DNA from: an uncultured Clostridia bacterium
GTDB taxonomy: Bacteria > Bacillota > Clostridia > TANB77 > CAG-508
Direction of reading: 5' to 3'
NCBI GenBank assembly: GCA_944391955.1
Contig: CALXVG010000012.1
Span: forward strand, 1 to 34,263
DNA: 34,263 bases
Of this stretch, positions 1 to 8,704 are shown piece by piece (the stretch's first letter is position 1; the number at the start of each line of letters is the position of its first letter). The position numbers and the translations under genes were made by a program. Below the pieces are notes generated by a model. The model saw only the letters and a program-made list of their open reading frames with translations, had not been told where the DNA came from and did not search any database.

Positions 1-295
1 TCGGTCCTTATCTGTCGCAGGCGTAGGATATTTGAAGGGAGCTGTCCTTAGTACGAGAGGACCAGGATGGACATACCAATGGTACAACAGTTGTCACACC
101 AGTGGCATAGCTGTGAAGCTAAGTATGGAAGGGATAAACGCTGAAAGCATCTAAGTGTGAAGCCCCCCCTAAGATAAGATATCCCATACCGTAAGGTAGT
201 AAGATACCAGTAAGACTAACTGGTAGATAGGTTGGAGGTGTAAGTGCAGTAATGTATTAAGCTAACCAATACTAATAAATCGAGGGCTTAACCAC
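1..295 (+). rRNA. 23S ribosomal RNA, 3' end (partial)
   Basis: The 3' end of a large-subunit rRNA gene; its 5' part lies outside the window. The universally conserved sarcin-ricin loop AGTACGAGAGGACC is at 50-63, the target of elongation factors. Further 3' landmarks follow in the right order: GCTGAAAGCATCTAAG near 140, then the GTAAGTGCAG and CTAACCAATACTAAT blocks near 241-275. The end near 293-295 is placed by comparison with the usual GGCTTAACC terminus and is uncertain by a few bases. A 5S gene follows after a purine-rich spacer of about 165 bases. Confidence 0.95.
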
Positions 296-462
296 GAGTT
301 AAGAAGAAAGAAGAAGGTTTAAAAGGAAGAAGTTATATGAGTAATTAATTTATCTGTATATTTTTGAGTGTGCTAAGCCGGAAGGCGAAGGGACAGTAAG
401 AAGGCAGAAGGAGAAGAAAGACAGGAAGAGGCAAGAAAAGCCTATGAGAAAAGTTAATAAGT

Positions 463-580
463 TTCTGGTGATAATATATATGAGGAAACACCTGTACCCA
501 TACCGAACACAGAAGTTAAGCTCATAATAGCTGAAAATACTTGCGAGTTACCTTGCTGGGAAAATAAGTTGTCGCCAGTT
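463..580 (+). rRNA. 5S ribosomal RNA
   Basis: About 117 nt. The terminal stem pairs CTGGTG (465-470) with CGCCAG (573-578). The conserved loop words CCGAACACAGAAGTTAAG lie in the middle at the expected distance. The gene is unusually AT-rich. It is the last gene of the rrn operon and a terminator follows within 30 bases. The exact ends are uncertain by one to three bases. Confidence 0.92.
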
Positions 581-605
581 TTTTTATTGCAAAAAATATT
601 TATTA

Positions 606-628
606 AGACCTAGAAGGTCTTTTTTTAT
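606..628 (+). terminator. rrn operon terminator
   Basis: AGACC (606-610) and GGTCT (616-620) form a stem around loop TAGAA, followed directly by a run of T. It lies just after the 5S gene and separates the rrn operon from mreB. Confidence 0.85.
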
Positions 629-662
629 TGCATAAGAAAGATGATAAATACATAAAAAAACA

Positions 663-691
663 TTGAATTTTTTGTGATATTGTAATATAAT
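663..691 (+). promoter_or_regulatory. mreB promoter, sigma-A type
   Basis: TTGAAT at 663-668 and a perfect TATAAT at 686-691, separated by 17 bases. The mreB ATG is about 40 bases downstream with GAGGAGAG between. Confidence 0.75.
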
Positions 692-732
692 TGTAACAAA
701 TTTGCAATAATATATATGAGGAGAGATTTAAT

Positions 733-1740
733 ATGTTTTTTGGCTTTGGACAAGATATTGGAATTGATTTGGGTACAGCAACCGTTATAGCATATGTTAA
801 AGGTAAAGGAATTGTTTTGAGAGAACCTTCAGTTGTAGCTGTTAATAAACAAACAGGAGATGTTTTAGCAGTAGGAGAAGAAGCAAGAAGAATGCTTGGT
901 AGAACTCCTGGTAATATAGTTGCAACAAGACCTTTGAAAGACGGTGTTATTTCAAATTATACTGTTACAGAAAAAATGTTAAAGAATTTTATAACTAAAA
1001 TATCAGGAAAAACTTTATTCTCGCCAAGAATTATGATTTGTATACCATCACAAATTACAGAAGTTGAAAAAAAAGCAGTTATAGATGCTGCAACACAAGC
1101 AGGAGCAAGAAGAGTATATTTAATAGAAGAACCAATTGCAGCAGCAATTGGAGCAGGAATAGACATATCAAAACCATGTGGAAATATGGTAGTTGATATT
1201 GGAGGAGGAACAGCAGATATTGCTGTAATTTCTTTAGGAGGTTCAGTTGTAAGTACTTCAATAAAAGTTGCTGGAGATAAATTTGATGAAGCAATAGTTA
1301 AATATATAAAGAGAAAGCATAATATGATGATAGGAGAAAGAACAGCAGAAGAATTAAAAGTAAATATTGGCTGTGTTTATCCAAAAGTTCAAGAAGAAGA
1401 AATGGAAATAAGAGGAAGAGATTTATTAACAGGTTTGCCAAAAACAGTTGTAATTAATTCAACAGAAATGCTAGAAGCTTTGGCAGAACCGGCAATGGCA
1501 ATTGTAGATGCAGTACATTCAACTTTAGAAAAAACACCACCAGAATTATCAGCAGATATTAGTGATAGAGGAATATATATGACAGGTGGAGGATGCTTAG
1601 TAAATGGATTAGATAGATTATTACAAGATCAAACCGGAATAAATGTAATGATAGCAGAGGATGCTGTATCATGTGTAGCGCTAGGGACAGGAAAGGCCTT
1701 AGACAACTTAGATACATTAGATGGGAAAGCAAGAAAATAA
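733..1740 (+). CDS. mreB: Rod shape-determining protein, MreB/Mbl family
   Basis: Bacterial actin that polymerises under the membrane and guides the peptidoglycan elongation machinery. The 335-residue length is normal. The N-terminal nucleotide-binding segment DIGIDLGTATVIAYVKGKG is followed by EPSVVAV, RTPGNIVATRPLKDG, the phosphate-2 loop VVDIGGGTADIAVISLGG, RGRDLLTGLPKT and TGGG near the C-terminus. The RGRDLLTGLPKT and STLEKTPPELSADI segments resemble MreB more than Mbl, but the two paralogues are close. The ATG follows GAGGAGAG by about 8 bases. No mreC or mreD is adjacent, so this is an orphan copy between the rrn operon and a sporulation gene. A long imperfect hairpin after the stop may end its transcript. 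Confidence 0.95.
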   Translation: MFFGFGQDIGIDLGTATVIAYVKGKGIVLREPSVVAVNKQTGDVLAVGEEARRMLGRTPGNIVATRPLKDGVISNYTVTEKMLKNFITKISGKTLFSPRIMICIPSQITEVEKKAVIDAATQAGARRVYLIEEPIAAAIGAGIDISKPCGNMVVDIGGGTADIAVISLGGSVVSTSIKVAGDKFDEAIVKYIKRKHNMMIGERTAEELKVNIGCVYPKVQEEEMEIRGRDLLTGLPKTVVINSTEMLEALAEPAMAIVDAVHSTLEKTPPELSADISDRGIYMTGGGCLVNGLDRLLQDQTGINVMIAEDAVSCVALGTGKALDNLDTLDGKARK

Positions 1741-1760
1741 TATAAGTAATATAAGTAACC

Positions 1761-1840
1761 AAAAAACACCTTATTACATAATATATGTATAGCTAAAAGA
1801 TTTTTAGTAGATAATATATTGTGTAATGGGGGTATTTTTT
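1761..1840 (+). promoter_or_regulatory. Long imperfect hairpin covering the ytxC ribosome site
   Basis: Positions 1761-1786 pair with 1814-1840 through about 23 base pairs, including A6/T6 at the base, several G-U pairs, one C-A mismatch and one bulged G. The 3' arm holds GGGGG (1828-1832), the likely ribosome site of ytxC, and ends in T6. The hairpin could end mreB transcription, hide the ytxC ribosome site, or both. This is read by eye, with no folding energy calculated. Confidence 0.5.
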
Positions 1841-2678
1841 GTTGAAATCTTTTTGCATAAAAACAAATAATAAAGATATTGTAAATTATTTACTAAAAGA
1901 ATTAGAATATTTTGATATGCCAGATGTGTATATTTCTTCATATAAATTCAAGTTTTATCAAAATTTTATAATACATTATCTGGGAAAACAGAAAGAGCTT
2001 TTTTTAAAGAATATATCAACTATTTTAGCATATACGGTTATTGACTTTTATGAGCCTAATATTATTAGAAATTTGATAAATCAGAATTATTTTTATTTTT
2101 CAGATATAGAACGTAAAGAGATATATGATATATGTTTAAATAATGTAGATTTTACAGGTACATTAGACATGGTATCTTCAATATCGGATTCATTTTATAA
2201 ATATCTATATAAAGAAAAAAACTTAATCTTAGATGGATTTGTTAATTTTAGATTACAAGAATATATTAAATCACTAGACTCTATTGTAGATATGTGTGTA
2301 AACAAATTTATAATAGATAGAGAATATGATGAATTTATAAACTTATTAAAACTATATATTTCTTCTTCAAAAAGCAATATAGATGTAATACATTTAATCT
2401 ATGAAGGAGAAAAATCAACTCTGTTAGATAAGTCTAAAGAAGAAATAAAGTTAGAATCTTCTATTAATAATTTTAAATATCTATCAGACATTTCATTTTC
2501 TTCAAATGATTATGCATTGAATACTCTTTTAACATTATTACCTAAAAAACTCTATATCCATATAATAGATAATGAAGATGATTTTATTAATACATTAAAG
2601 CTAATTTTTGATGATAGAATATATATTTGTAATGATTGCAATATTTGCCGTTTATATAAATTAAAGGCTAAGGTTTAA
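1839..2678 (+). CDS. ytxC: YtxC-like sporulation protein
   Basis: A 279-residue protein of the YtxC family, linked to sporulation in Bacillus and Clostridia, with no known biochemical activity. The recognition rests on overall length, the tyrosine/phenylalanine-rich N-terminal half, and the central segment LILDGFVNFRLQEYIKSLD, the best-conserved part of the family. A CNDCNICRLYKLKAK ending contributes three cysteines that could bind metal, which is inference. The start is TTG at 1839, or the next TTG at 1842, six or nine bases after GGGGG. No ATG gives as good a start. Translation may be held down by the hairpin that covers this ribosome site. Its stop codon lies in the loop of the terminator that follows. 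Confidence 0.8.
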   Translation: MLKSFCIKTNNKDIVNYLLKELEYFDMPDVYISSYKFKFYQNFIIHYLGKQKELFLKNISTILAYTVIDFYEPNIIRNLINQNYFYFSDIERKEIYDICLNNVDFTGTLDMVSSISDSFYKYLYKEKNLILDGFVNFRLQEYIKSLDSIVDMCVNKFIIDREYDEFINLLKLYISSSKSNIDVIHLIYEGEKSTLLDKSKEEIKLESSINNFKYLSDISFSSNDYALNTLLTLLPKKLYIHIIDNEDDFINTLKLIFDDRIYICNDCNICRLYKLKAKV

Positions 2679-2691
2679 ACTTAGCCTTTTT
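2663..2691. terminator. Bidirectional terminator between ytxC and GH57 gene
   Basis: A perfect 10-bp stem, AAAGGCTAAG (2663-2672) with CTTAGCCTTT (2680-2689), and a 7-base loop that holds the ytxC stop. T-rich on the plus side, and usable on the minus side for the convergent GH57 gene. Confidence 0.85.
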
Positions 2692-2695
2692 AATA

Positions 2696-4291
2696 TTAAT
2701 AATAAATCATATAATCTATTTCTGGGAAAATACAATCTTGTTCCCCAATATATTCTAAAAATTCTTCATCAACAGTGTTTGCCTTTAATTGTTCATATAA
2801 TTTGGTAAATCTTCCAATATGGTCTTTTATACGTTTTTTTGCATAATCAACCATAGTTCCATTTGTTATAATAAATAACCAATCACTGCTTTGAGCTAAA
2901 AGAAGTTCTCTAGCACATTGATTAAGTGCTTTACGCTTAATTTCATCTTGTTCGTTAGGGAATAAGTGTGCTAACTCAACCATCCTATCACCTGCAACAT
3001 GTAGATGTCTATGAACATAGTCATTTGTACTATTTAACCAAACTTCACTATAACCATTAGCTCCCCAACTAGAAATACAAGGAGAACAAACTTGTATCTC
3101 AGGATATTTATCAATATATTCTCCAGGAGTAATTAATTTGAAATTACCATCATCATAATAAATCTTTTTAAACAGAATATATAACCAATATGGACCCTCA
3201 TACCACCAATGACCATATAATTCAGCATCATAAGGACATACTACGATAGGTGGATTAGGATACATTATATTTGACAAATGATTGATTTGACTAACTCTAG
3301 AATCAAAGAAATGACCAGCTTGTTTTTCAGCCGAATCTTTTGCCCATTGTAGATTATAATAATCCTTAAAATCACCTTTTGAAGTTATTCTATGATATTT
3401 TATACCTGTATTAACTCTAACGCCATTTTTAGCTATATATGGTTTAATATAATCATAATCAGCATCATATCCAATATCACGATAAAATTCCCTATAATTA
3501 AAATCTCCAGGGTATCCTGATATTGAACTCCAAACTTGTCTAGAACTTTCAATGTCACGCCCAAATGCTACAACTCCACCAGGAGAAACAATTGGTGCAA
3601 ATGTACCATAAATCGGTGCAGGATCTGCATATAAAATGCCATGAGATTCAGTTATAATATATTGTATACCAAACTCTCTTAGATATTGATCAGCTTGAGG
3701 TACATAACCACATTCAGGAAGCCAAATACCTCTAGGAGGTCTTCCAAAATATTTTTTATAAGTCTCAACACCTACAGCAATTTGAGCCTTTACGGTTTTT
3801 TCATTAACATATAAAATAGGAAAATATCCATGTGTTGCACCACAAGTAATAATTTCTAGAACACCAATATCTTGAAAATGTTTAAATTGATTAATTAAAT
3901 TACATTTATAAACATCTTTAAATAAATGTAAATCATTAGAATATCTTTCTAAATAATATTTTGATAATTCATTAAGTCTAGAATCATAAGCTGTTCTAAC
4001 AACTTCTTTCTCACAAAGTTCAATATGTTTTTTTAAATATTTTATATATCTTTGTTGTAATAATTTATTATCAAGCATATTTAATAAAGGGGGTGTAAGC
4101 GACATAGTAATCCTAAAATCGACTTTTTCCTCCTCTAATTTTTCAAAATTAAGAAGTAATGGTATATATGTTTCAGAAATAGCTTCATATAACCATTCTT
4201 CTTCTAAATAATCTTCACTTTCTGGGTGATGAATAAAAGGTAAATGTGCATGTAATATAAAACTTACATAACCTTTTGGGTTGTTTGTCAT
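2696..4291 (-). CDS. Glycoside hydrolase family 57, probable 1,4-alpha-glucan branching enzyme
   Basis: Cytoplasmic GH57 enzyme with the DUF1957-type C-terminal half, the class that includes bacterial and archaeal glycogen branching enzymes; some relatives are alpha-amylases. Numbering from the start chosen here: motif 1 HAHLP at 14-18, motif 2 THGYFPIL near 153-160, motif 3 GIWLPECGY with the nucleophile Glu193, and motif 4 CPYDAELYGHWWYEGP with the acid Asp355. All catalytic motifs are intact at 531 residues. The frame opens at an ATG at 4318, but the strong AAGGAAGG lies between that codon and the ATG at 4291, so 4291 is preferred. It follows the DUF4912 gene by about 40 bases on the same strand, a pairing familiar in Clostridia that points to a shared role in alpha-glucan storage. 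Confidence 0.88.
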   Translation of the reverse strand: MTNNPKGYVSFILHAHLPFIHHPESEDYLEEEWLYEAISETYIPLLLNFEKLEEEKVDFRITMSLTPPLLNMLDNKLLQQRYIKYLKKHIELCEKEVVRTAYDSRLNELSKYYLERYSNDLHLFKDVYKCNLINQFKHFQDIGVLEIITCGATHGYFPILYVNEKTVKAQIAVGVETYKKYFGRPPRGIWLPECGYVPQADQYLREFGIQYIITESHGILYADPAPIYGTFAPIVSPGGVVAFGRDIESSRQVWSSISGYPGDFNYREFYRDIGYDADYDYIKPYIAKNGVRVNTGIKYHRITSKGDFKDYYNLQWAKDSAEKQAGHFFDSRVSQINHLSNIMYPNPPIVVCPYDAELYGHWWYEGPYWLYILFKKIYYDDGNFKLITPGEYIDKYPEIQVCSPCISSWGANGYSEVWLNSTNDYVHRHLHVAGDRMVELAHLFPNEQDEIKRKALNQCARELLLAQSSDWLFIITNGTMVDYAKKRIKDHIGRFTKLYEQLKANTVDEEFLEYIGEQDCIFPEIDYMIYY

Positions 4292-4333
4292 CGTAATCAA
4301 TCCTTCCTTTCCTGGCATAAAACAAGAAGCATA

Positions 4334-5293
4334 TTAGTTTTTCTTTTTATAAAAAACTGAACTAGAGCCTGAAGAAGTAGGATTATTTATGGCATCTATT
4401 AAATCTTCTTCTTTATAAATTTCTTTGTAAACATCATATATATTATAAATTCTACTGATTTTCTCCATGAATGAAATAGTTGCAATATCTTTAGAAAATT
4501 CTTGATTTGTTTTAACATTTCTAAAGAAAATAGTTCGTGTATTTGGTTCGAATAAAAATCTATCATTTGGTGCTTCTATAACATTAGAAGAAGTAATATA
4601 TACGTAATCATTTGGAATAGCAATTTCTGTAAAAGCTTTTTTTCTTCTACCAAATTCAATTTCATAATTACATTTTGTATCTGTAACTCTAAAATACCAA
4701 CTATTTGCAAAATCATTAACAGGAATTTCAAATGTATAATTTTTTGTTTTATTATGAACAATTAAAACAGGATAAGTATCGTTAAAGAAGTTCTCTCCAA
4801 ATTCTTTAACAAATCTTTGCCTATCATCATCTGAAACATCCCAATAAACAAATAAAGTGGTTGGGGTTTGTGCTAAAATTCTAACAACAGTTTGATTGTA
4901 TCTATATGGCAAGTCATAATATTCTAAGGGATTGGTTTTTGCAGTTTTTGTTACAGATTTCTTCTTAGAAGTAGTAGACTTTTTGGCTTTTGAAGATTTT
5001 GTACTTGCTTTTTTAGAAGTTGCTTTAGAAGTAGATTTTTTAGGAGTAGCCTTTGTAGTAGTTTTTCTTGTAGTTTTCTTTAAAGCAGTATCATCTTTTT
5101 TAGTAGCTTTTTTCGACGTTGTAGAAGTATTAGCTTTTTTAGAAGTTGACTTTTTTGCAGTTTCTTTCTTTACAGTTTTAGAAGTTGATTTCTTTGCAGT
5201 AGATTTAGTTTTTTCTACTGTTGATACATCAACATCAGTTTTACCAACACTTTCAGTCTCTTTTTTATTAGACGCTTTTGTAACCCTTGGCAT
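4334..5293 (-). CDS. DUF4912 protein with Lys/Ser/Thr-rich N-terminal tail
   Basis: 319 residues in two parts. Residues 1 to about 125 are low-complexity Lys/Thr/Ser/Ala with repeats such as KKSTSK and KKATKK, resembling a histone H1 tail and likely to bind nucleic acid or another polyanion; this role is inferred. From about 127 the DUF4912 domain begins with PLEYYDLPYRYNQTVVRILAQ and continues through PTTLFVYWDVSDD and NSWYFRV. DUF4912 is usually found beside GH57 glucan enzymes and may be a carbohydrate-binding-like module. The ATG is preceded by an AGGAGG site 7 bases away. The simple repeats can vary in number between strains. Transcribed first in a two-gene unit with the GH57 gene. Confidence 0.85.
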   Translation of the reverse strand: MPRVTKASNKKETESVGKTDVDVSTVEKTKSTAKKSTSKTVKKETAKKSTSKKANTSTTSKKATKKDDTALKKTTRKTTTKATPKKSTSKATSKKASTKSSKAKKSTTSKKKSVTKTAKTNPLEYYDLPYRYNQTVVRILAQTPTTLFVYWDVSDDDRQRFVKEFGENFFNDTYPVLIVHNKTKNYTFEIPVNDFANSWYFRVTDTKCNYEIEFGRRKKAFTEIAIPNDYVYITSSNVIEAPNDRFLFEPNTRTIFFRNVKTNQEFSKDIATISFMEKISRIYNIYDVYKEIYKEEDLIDAINNPTSSGSSSVFYKKKN

Positions 5294-5417
5294 TAATAAA
5301 CCTCCTTAGTAATATTGTTTTTAATAACTTCTTATATAGTATATCAAAATGGAAATAAATTCAAGAGTTATAAGAAAAATAATGTAAATTTTTATTTGGT
5401 AAATTGTATTAAAGATA

Positions 5418-5446
5418 TCGACAAATGTAAAAGAAAAGATTATAAT
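5418..5446 (+). promoter_or_regulatory. Promoter of the trmL-priA-def-fmt-murD operon
   Basis: TCGACA at 5418-5423 (one base from TTGACA) and a perfect TATAAT at 5441-5446 with a 17-base spacer. The trmL start is about 22 bases beyond the expected transcription start. Confidence 0.75.
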
Positions 5447-5474
5447 TATAAAACAGAGAGAGGAGACAAGCAAA

Positions 5475-5975
5475 ATGAAAATAAATATAGTTTTAGTTGA
5501 ACCAGAAATACCACAAAACACAGGAAATATTGCAAGAACTTGTGCAGCAATTGGAGCTAAATTGCACTTGGTTTATCCATTAGGATTTTCCATAAGTGAG
5601 AAACAAGTTAAAAGAGCAGGACTAGACTATTGGGATAAATTAGAAATAGAAGAACATAGTAGTTTTGAAACATTTTTAACAAAATATAAACCAGAAGAAA
5701 ATAATATGTATTTTATAACAACAAAAGGAAAAAATTGTTATTCAGATATCGACTATAGAGAAATGGAAGAAATATTTATTTTATTTGGAAAAGAAACAAA
5801 AGGATTACCAGAAAATATATTAAAAAAATATCTAGACAAAACAGCAAGAATACCAATGAGAGAAACATTGCGTTCATTAAATTTATCAAATTCAGTTGCA
5901 ATAGTAGCTTATGAAATTCTAAGACAAGATAATTTTAAAAACTTACAGGAGATAAGTAATTATTTTGGGGAGTAA
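5475..5975 (+). CDS. trmL: tRNA (cytidine/uridine(34)-2'-O)-methyltransferase TrmL
   Basis: SPOUT-class enzyme that 2'-O-methylates the wobble base of certain tRNA-Leu species using SAM. The 166 residues match the family length. The three knot motifs are present: PEIPQNTGNIARTCAAIGA at the N-terminus, LFGKETKGLP in the middle, and IPMRETLRSLNLSNSVAIVAYE near the C-terminus. The ATG follows GAGAGGAGA. It opens the operon that ends in tRNA-Leu(CAA), which is a plausible substrate; the operon link is seen, the functional link is inference. Confidence 0.93.
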   Translation: MKINIVLVEPEIPQNTGNIARTCAAIGAKLHLVYPLGFSISEKQVKRAGLDYWDKLEIEEHSSFETFLTKYKPEENNMYFITTKGKNCYSDIDYREMEEIFILFGKETKGLPENILKKYLDKTARIPMRETLRSLNLSNSVAIVAYEILRQDNFKNLQEISNYFGE

Positions 5976-5998
5976 TATAAACGAAAGGAGAAGAACTA

Positions 5999-8206
5999 AT
6001 GGTTGCAGAGATTATAATAAACAGTATGGCAAAACAGTTGAATAAAACTTTTGACTATATTGTACCAGATAACTTAATAAATACTGTAAAGATTGGTAAT
6101 AGAGTTTTTGTGCCATTTGGTTCTAAGAATTCAGCTACAGAAGGATATATTATAGGTTTGAAAAAAAATTCTGATTTTGCAAACAAAGAAATACTAAAAA
6201 TAGAAGACAGCATATTAACAGAAGAAAATATTGAACTTGCAAAACTAATGTCGAAAAGGTATTTTTCTAATATATCAGAATGTATAAAATTAATGTTGCC
6301 ACCAGGAGAAAAAAGCACAAATTTAACAAATAGAATTAAAGATAAAAAAGCTAATTTTGTATATTTAAAAAAAGATATAGATGAAATAGAATTAGATATA
6401 GAGATAAAAAAAATAAAAAGCCCAAAACATATAAAAATATTACAATTTCTCATAGAAAATGAAGGTATATATATAGCAGATTTAGAAGCTATAACTGAAA
6501 CTAGTAGAGCAGTACTAAAAACACTAGAAAAAAATGGATATATAGAAATTATTGAACAAAAAGTATCAAGAGATATATTTAAAAATAGGGAGATAAAAAG
6601 AGATAAACCACTTAAATTAACTGAAGAACAACAAAAAGCATTTAATATAATAGATAACAGTAAGTTTGATGAATTTTTAATATATGGTGTTACAGGCTCA
6701 GGAAAAACGGAAATATATTTGCAATTGATACAAAGTGTAATAAATAAGGGCAAGACGGCAATTGTATTAGTTCCAGAAATATCTTTAACTCCTCAAATGG
6801 TTGATAGATTTCTAGCAAGATTTGGAGATTGTATTGCAGTTTTACATAGTAAATTATCAATAGGAGAGAGAAATGAACAATGGAAAAAATTAAAAGAAGA
6901 TAAATACAAAATACTGATAGGTGCAAGATCAGCTATTTTTGCACCAATAAAAAATTTAGGAATAATAATTATAGATGAAGAACACGACTCATCATATAAA
7001 TCTGATATGTCTCCAAAATACAATGCAAAAGAAATTGCTAAATATATAGCCAAGAAAAACGATATTCCATTAGTACTAGGAAGTGCAACTCCTGAAATTA
7101 CAACATATAGCAAATCTAAGAATATTATAGAATTAACAAAAAGAGCAAATAATTCTAATCTACCAACAATTGAGATTGTAGACTTAAGAAAAGAACTAGC
7201 AAATGGTAATCGTTCTATAATAAGCCAAAAATTACATAATGAAATCGAAGAAAACTTAAAAAACAAAAAGCAAACAATATTGTTTTTGAACAGAAGAGGA
7301 TTTTCAACTTTTGTAATGTGCAGAGATTGTGGATATACACTAAAATGTAAGAGATGCAATATAAGCTTAACATATCATAGTTATGAAAATGAATTAAAAT
7401 GTCATTATTGTGGATATACTATGAAAAATATTACTGTTTGCCCAAGTTGTAAAAGCAAAAACATTAGACATTTTGGAAGCGGAACACAAAAATTAGAAGA
7501 AATCATACAAAAGGAATTTCCAACTTGTAGTACAATAAGAATGGATATTGATACAGTAACAAAAAAGAATTCCCATGAAGATATTCTTAATAAATTTAAG
7601 AATGAAAATATAGACATACTTATTGGAACACAAATGGTGGTAAAAGGACATCATTTTCCAAATGTTACTTTAGTTGGAGTAATTGCAGCAGATTCAAGTT
7701 TGAATATGGGAGATTTTAGGGCAAATGAAAAAACTTTTGACCTTTTAGTACAAGTTGCCGGAAGAGCGGGAAGAGAAAACTTGCCAGGAAAAGTAATAAT
7801 ACAGACATATTCACCAGAAAATTTTTGTATACAATGTAGCAAAAATCAAGATTATAAAGAATTTTATAAAACAGAAATAGAATTAAGGAAACAGTTGAAA
7901 TATCCACCATTTTGCGATATAATATTATTTGGCATAAGTTCCTTTAACAAAGAAGAAATACAAAAAGCATCAGAAAAATTGTATGCAATTTTAAAAAAAT
8001 ATTCTGAAGATAAATTACAAGTAATGCCACCACTTCCAGCACCGATAGATAAAATAAAAAATAGATATAGGTGGAGAATTGTTACAAAATGCAAATTAAG
8101 TAATAGTGTAATAAAAATAATTAATAAAAGTTTAGAGGAATTTTATAAATTGAAATATAAAAATATAAAAATAAGCTGTGATGCAAATCCAAATAATATG
8201 TTGTAG
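5999..8206 (+). CDS. priA: Primosomal replication protein N' (PriA helicase)
   Basis: 3'-to-5' superfamily 2 DNA helicase that reloads the replisome at stalled forks. The order of parts is: N-terminal 3'-binding domain (residues 1 to about 110), winged helix, Walker A GVTGSGKTE near 230-238, the DEEH box near 326, GSATPE, a Cys-rich zinc region from about 441 with eight cysteines in CxxC-type pairs inserted between helicase lobes, then GTQMVVKGHHFPNVTLVGV and QVAGRAGR in lobe 2. At 735 residues it is somewhat shorter than Bacillus PriA but complete. The ATG follows AAAGGAG by about 8 bases and 23 bases separate it from trmL. Confidence 0.96.
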   Translation: MVAEIIINSMAKQLNKTFDYIVPDNLINTVKIGNRVFVPFGSKNSATEGYIIGLKKNSDFANKEILKIEDSILTEENIELAKLMSKRYFSNISECIKLMLPPGEKSTNLTNRIKDKKANFVYLKKDIDEIELDIEIKKIKSPKHIKILQFLIENEGIYIADLEAITETSRAVLKTLEKNGYIEIIEQKVSRDIFKNREIKRDKPLKLTEEQQKAFNIIDNSKFDEFLIYGVTGSGKTEIYLQLIQSVINKGKTAIVLVPEISLTPQMVDRFLARFGDCIAVLHSKLSIGERNEQWKKLKEDKYKILIGARSAIFAPIKNLGIIIIDEEHDSSYKSDMSPKYNAKEIAKYIAKKNDIPLVLGSATPEITTYSKSKNIIELTKRANNSNLPTIEIVDLRKELANGNRSIISQKLHNEIEENLKNKKQTILFLNRRGFSTFVMCRDCGYTLKCKRCNISLTYHSYENELKCHYCGYTMKNITVCPSCKSKNIRHFGSGTQKLEEIIQKEFPTCSTIRMDIDTVTKKNSHEDILNKFKNENIDILIGTQMVVKGHHFPNVTLVGVIAADSSLNMGDFRANEKTFDLLVQVAGRAGRENLPGKVIIQTYSPENFCIQCSKNQDYKEFYKTEIELRKQLKYPPFCDIILFGISSFNKEEIQKASEKLYAILKKYSEDKLQVMPPLPAPIDKIKNRYRWRIVTKCKLSNSVIKIINKSLEEFYKLKYKNIKISCDANPNNML

Positions 8207-8221
8207 GAGGAGAGGAAACAA

Positions 8222-8689
8222 ATGGCAATACGAACCATAAGAACAGAAGGAGACGAAATATTAAAGAAAAAATCAAAACCAGTTGAAGTAGTTGATGATA
8301 AAATAAGAGAATTGATAAAGGACATGTTTGATACCATGCATAAATATGAAGGGGTAGGATTAGCAGCTGTTCAAGTTGGAATTTTAAAACAAATAATAGT
8401 AATTGACTTAGAAGATGAAGGACAAAAATATGTTTTAATAAACCCAGAAATTATATCACAAACAGGAGAACAAGTAGTTGAAGAAGGATGTTTAAGTTTT
8501 CCTAATAAATTTGCAAAAATTAAAAGACCAACAAATATAAAAGTAAAAGCGTTAAATGAAAAAGGTGAAAAAATAGAAATATCAGCTAAAGATTTATTAG
8601 CACAAGCCATTGCACATGAGATTGACCATTTAAATGGAGAAGTTTTTATTGATAAAATAATTCCAGGAACACTAGAAATAGTAAAATAA
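8222..8689 (+). CDS. def: Peptide deformylase
   Basis: Metal-dependent hydrolase that removes the N-formyl group from new proteins. 155 residues with the three diagnostic motifs in order: GVGLAAVQVG near 46-55, EGCLSFP near 88-94 (the metal-binding Cys), and HEIDH near 132-136 (two metal-binding His and the catalytic Glu). It follows priA by 15 bases with GGAGGAGAGG ahead of the ATG. It lies directly before fmt, the enzyme that adds the formyl group it later removes; this def-fmt pairing is widespread. Confidence 0.96.
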   Translation: MAIRTIRTEGDEILKKKSKPVEVVDDKIRELIKDMFDTMHKYEGVGLAAVQVGILKQIIVIDLEDEGQKYVLINPEIISQTGEQVVEEGCLSFPNKFAKIKRPTNIKVKALNEKGEKIEISAKDLLAQAIAHEIDHLNGEVFIDKIIPGTLEIVK

Positions 8690-8704
8690 AGAGGTAATGA
8701 ATAG

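Noticed and set aside
4932..5309. A 125-codon Val/Phe-rich frame on plus opposite the DUF4912 gene
   Set aside because: It mirrors the Lys/Ser/Thr repeats of the real minus-strand gene (AAG/AAA read as CTT/TTT) and has no independent support.
6055..7359. Long minus-strand frames across priA
   Set aside because: They lie fully within the clear priA reading frame and have Ile/Ser/Phe-rich shadow composition.
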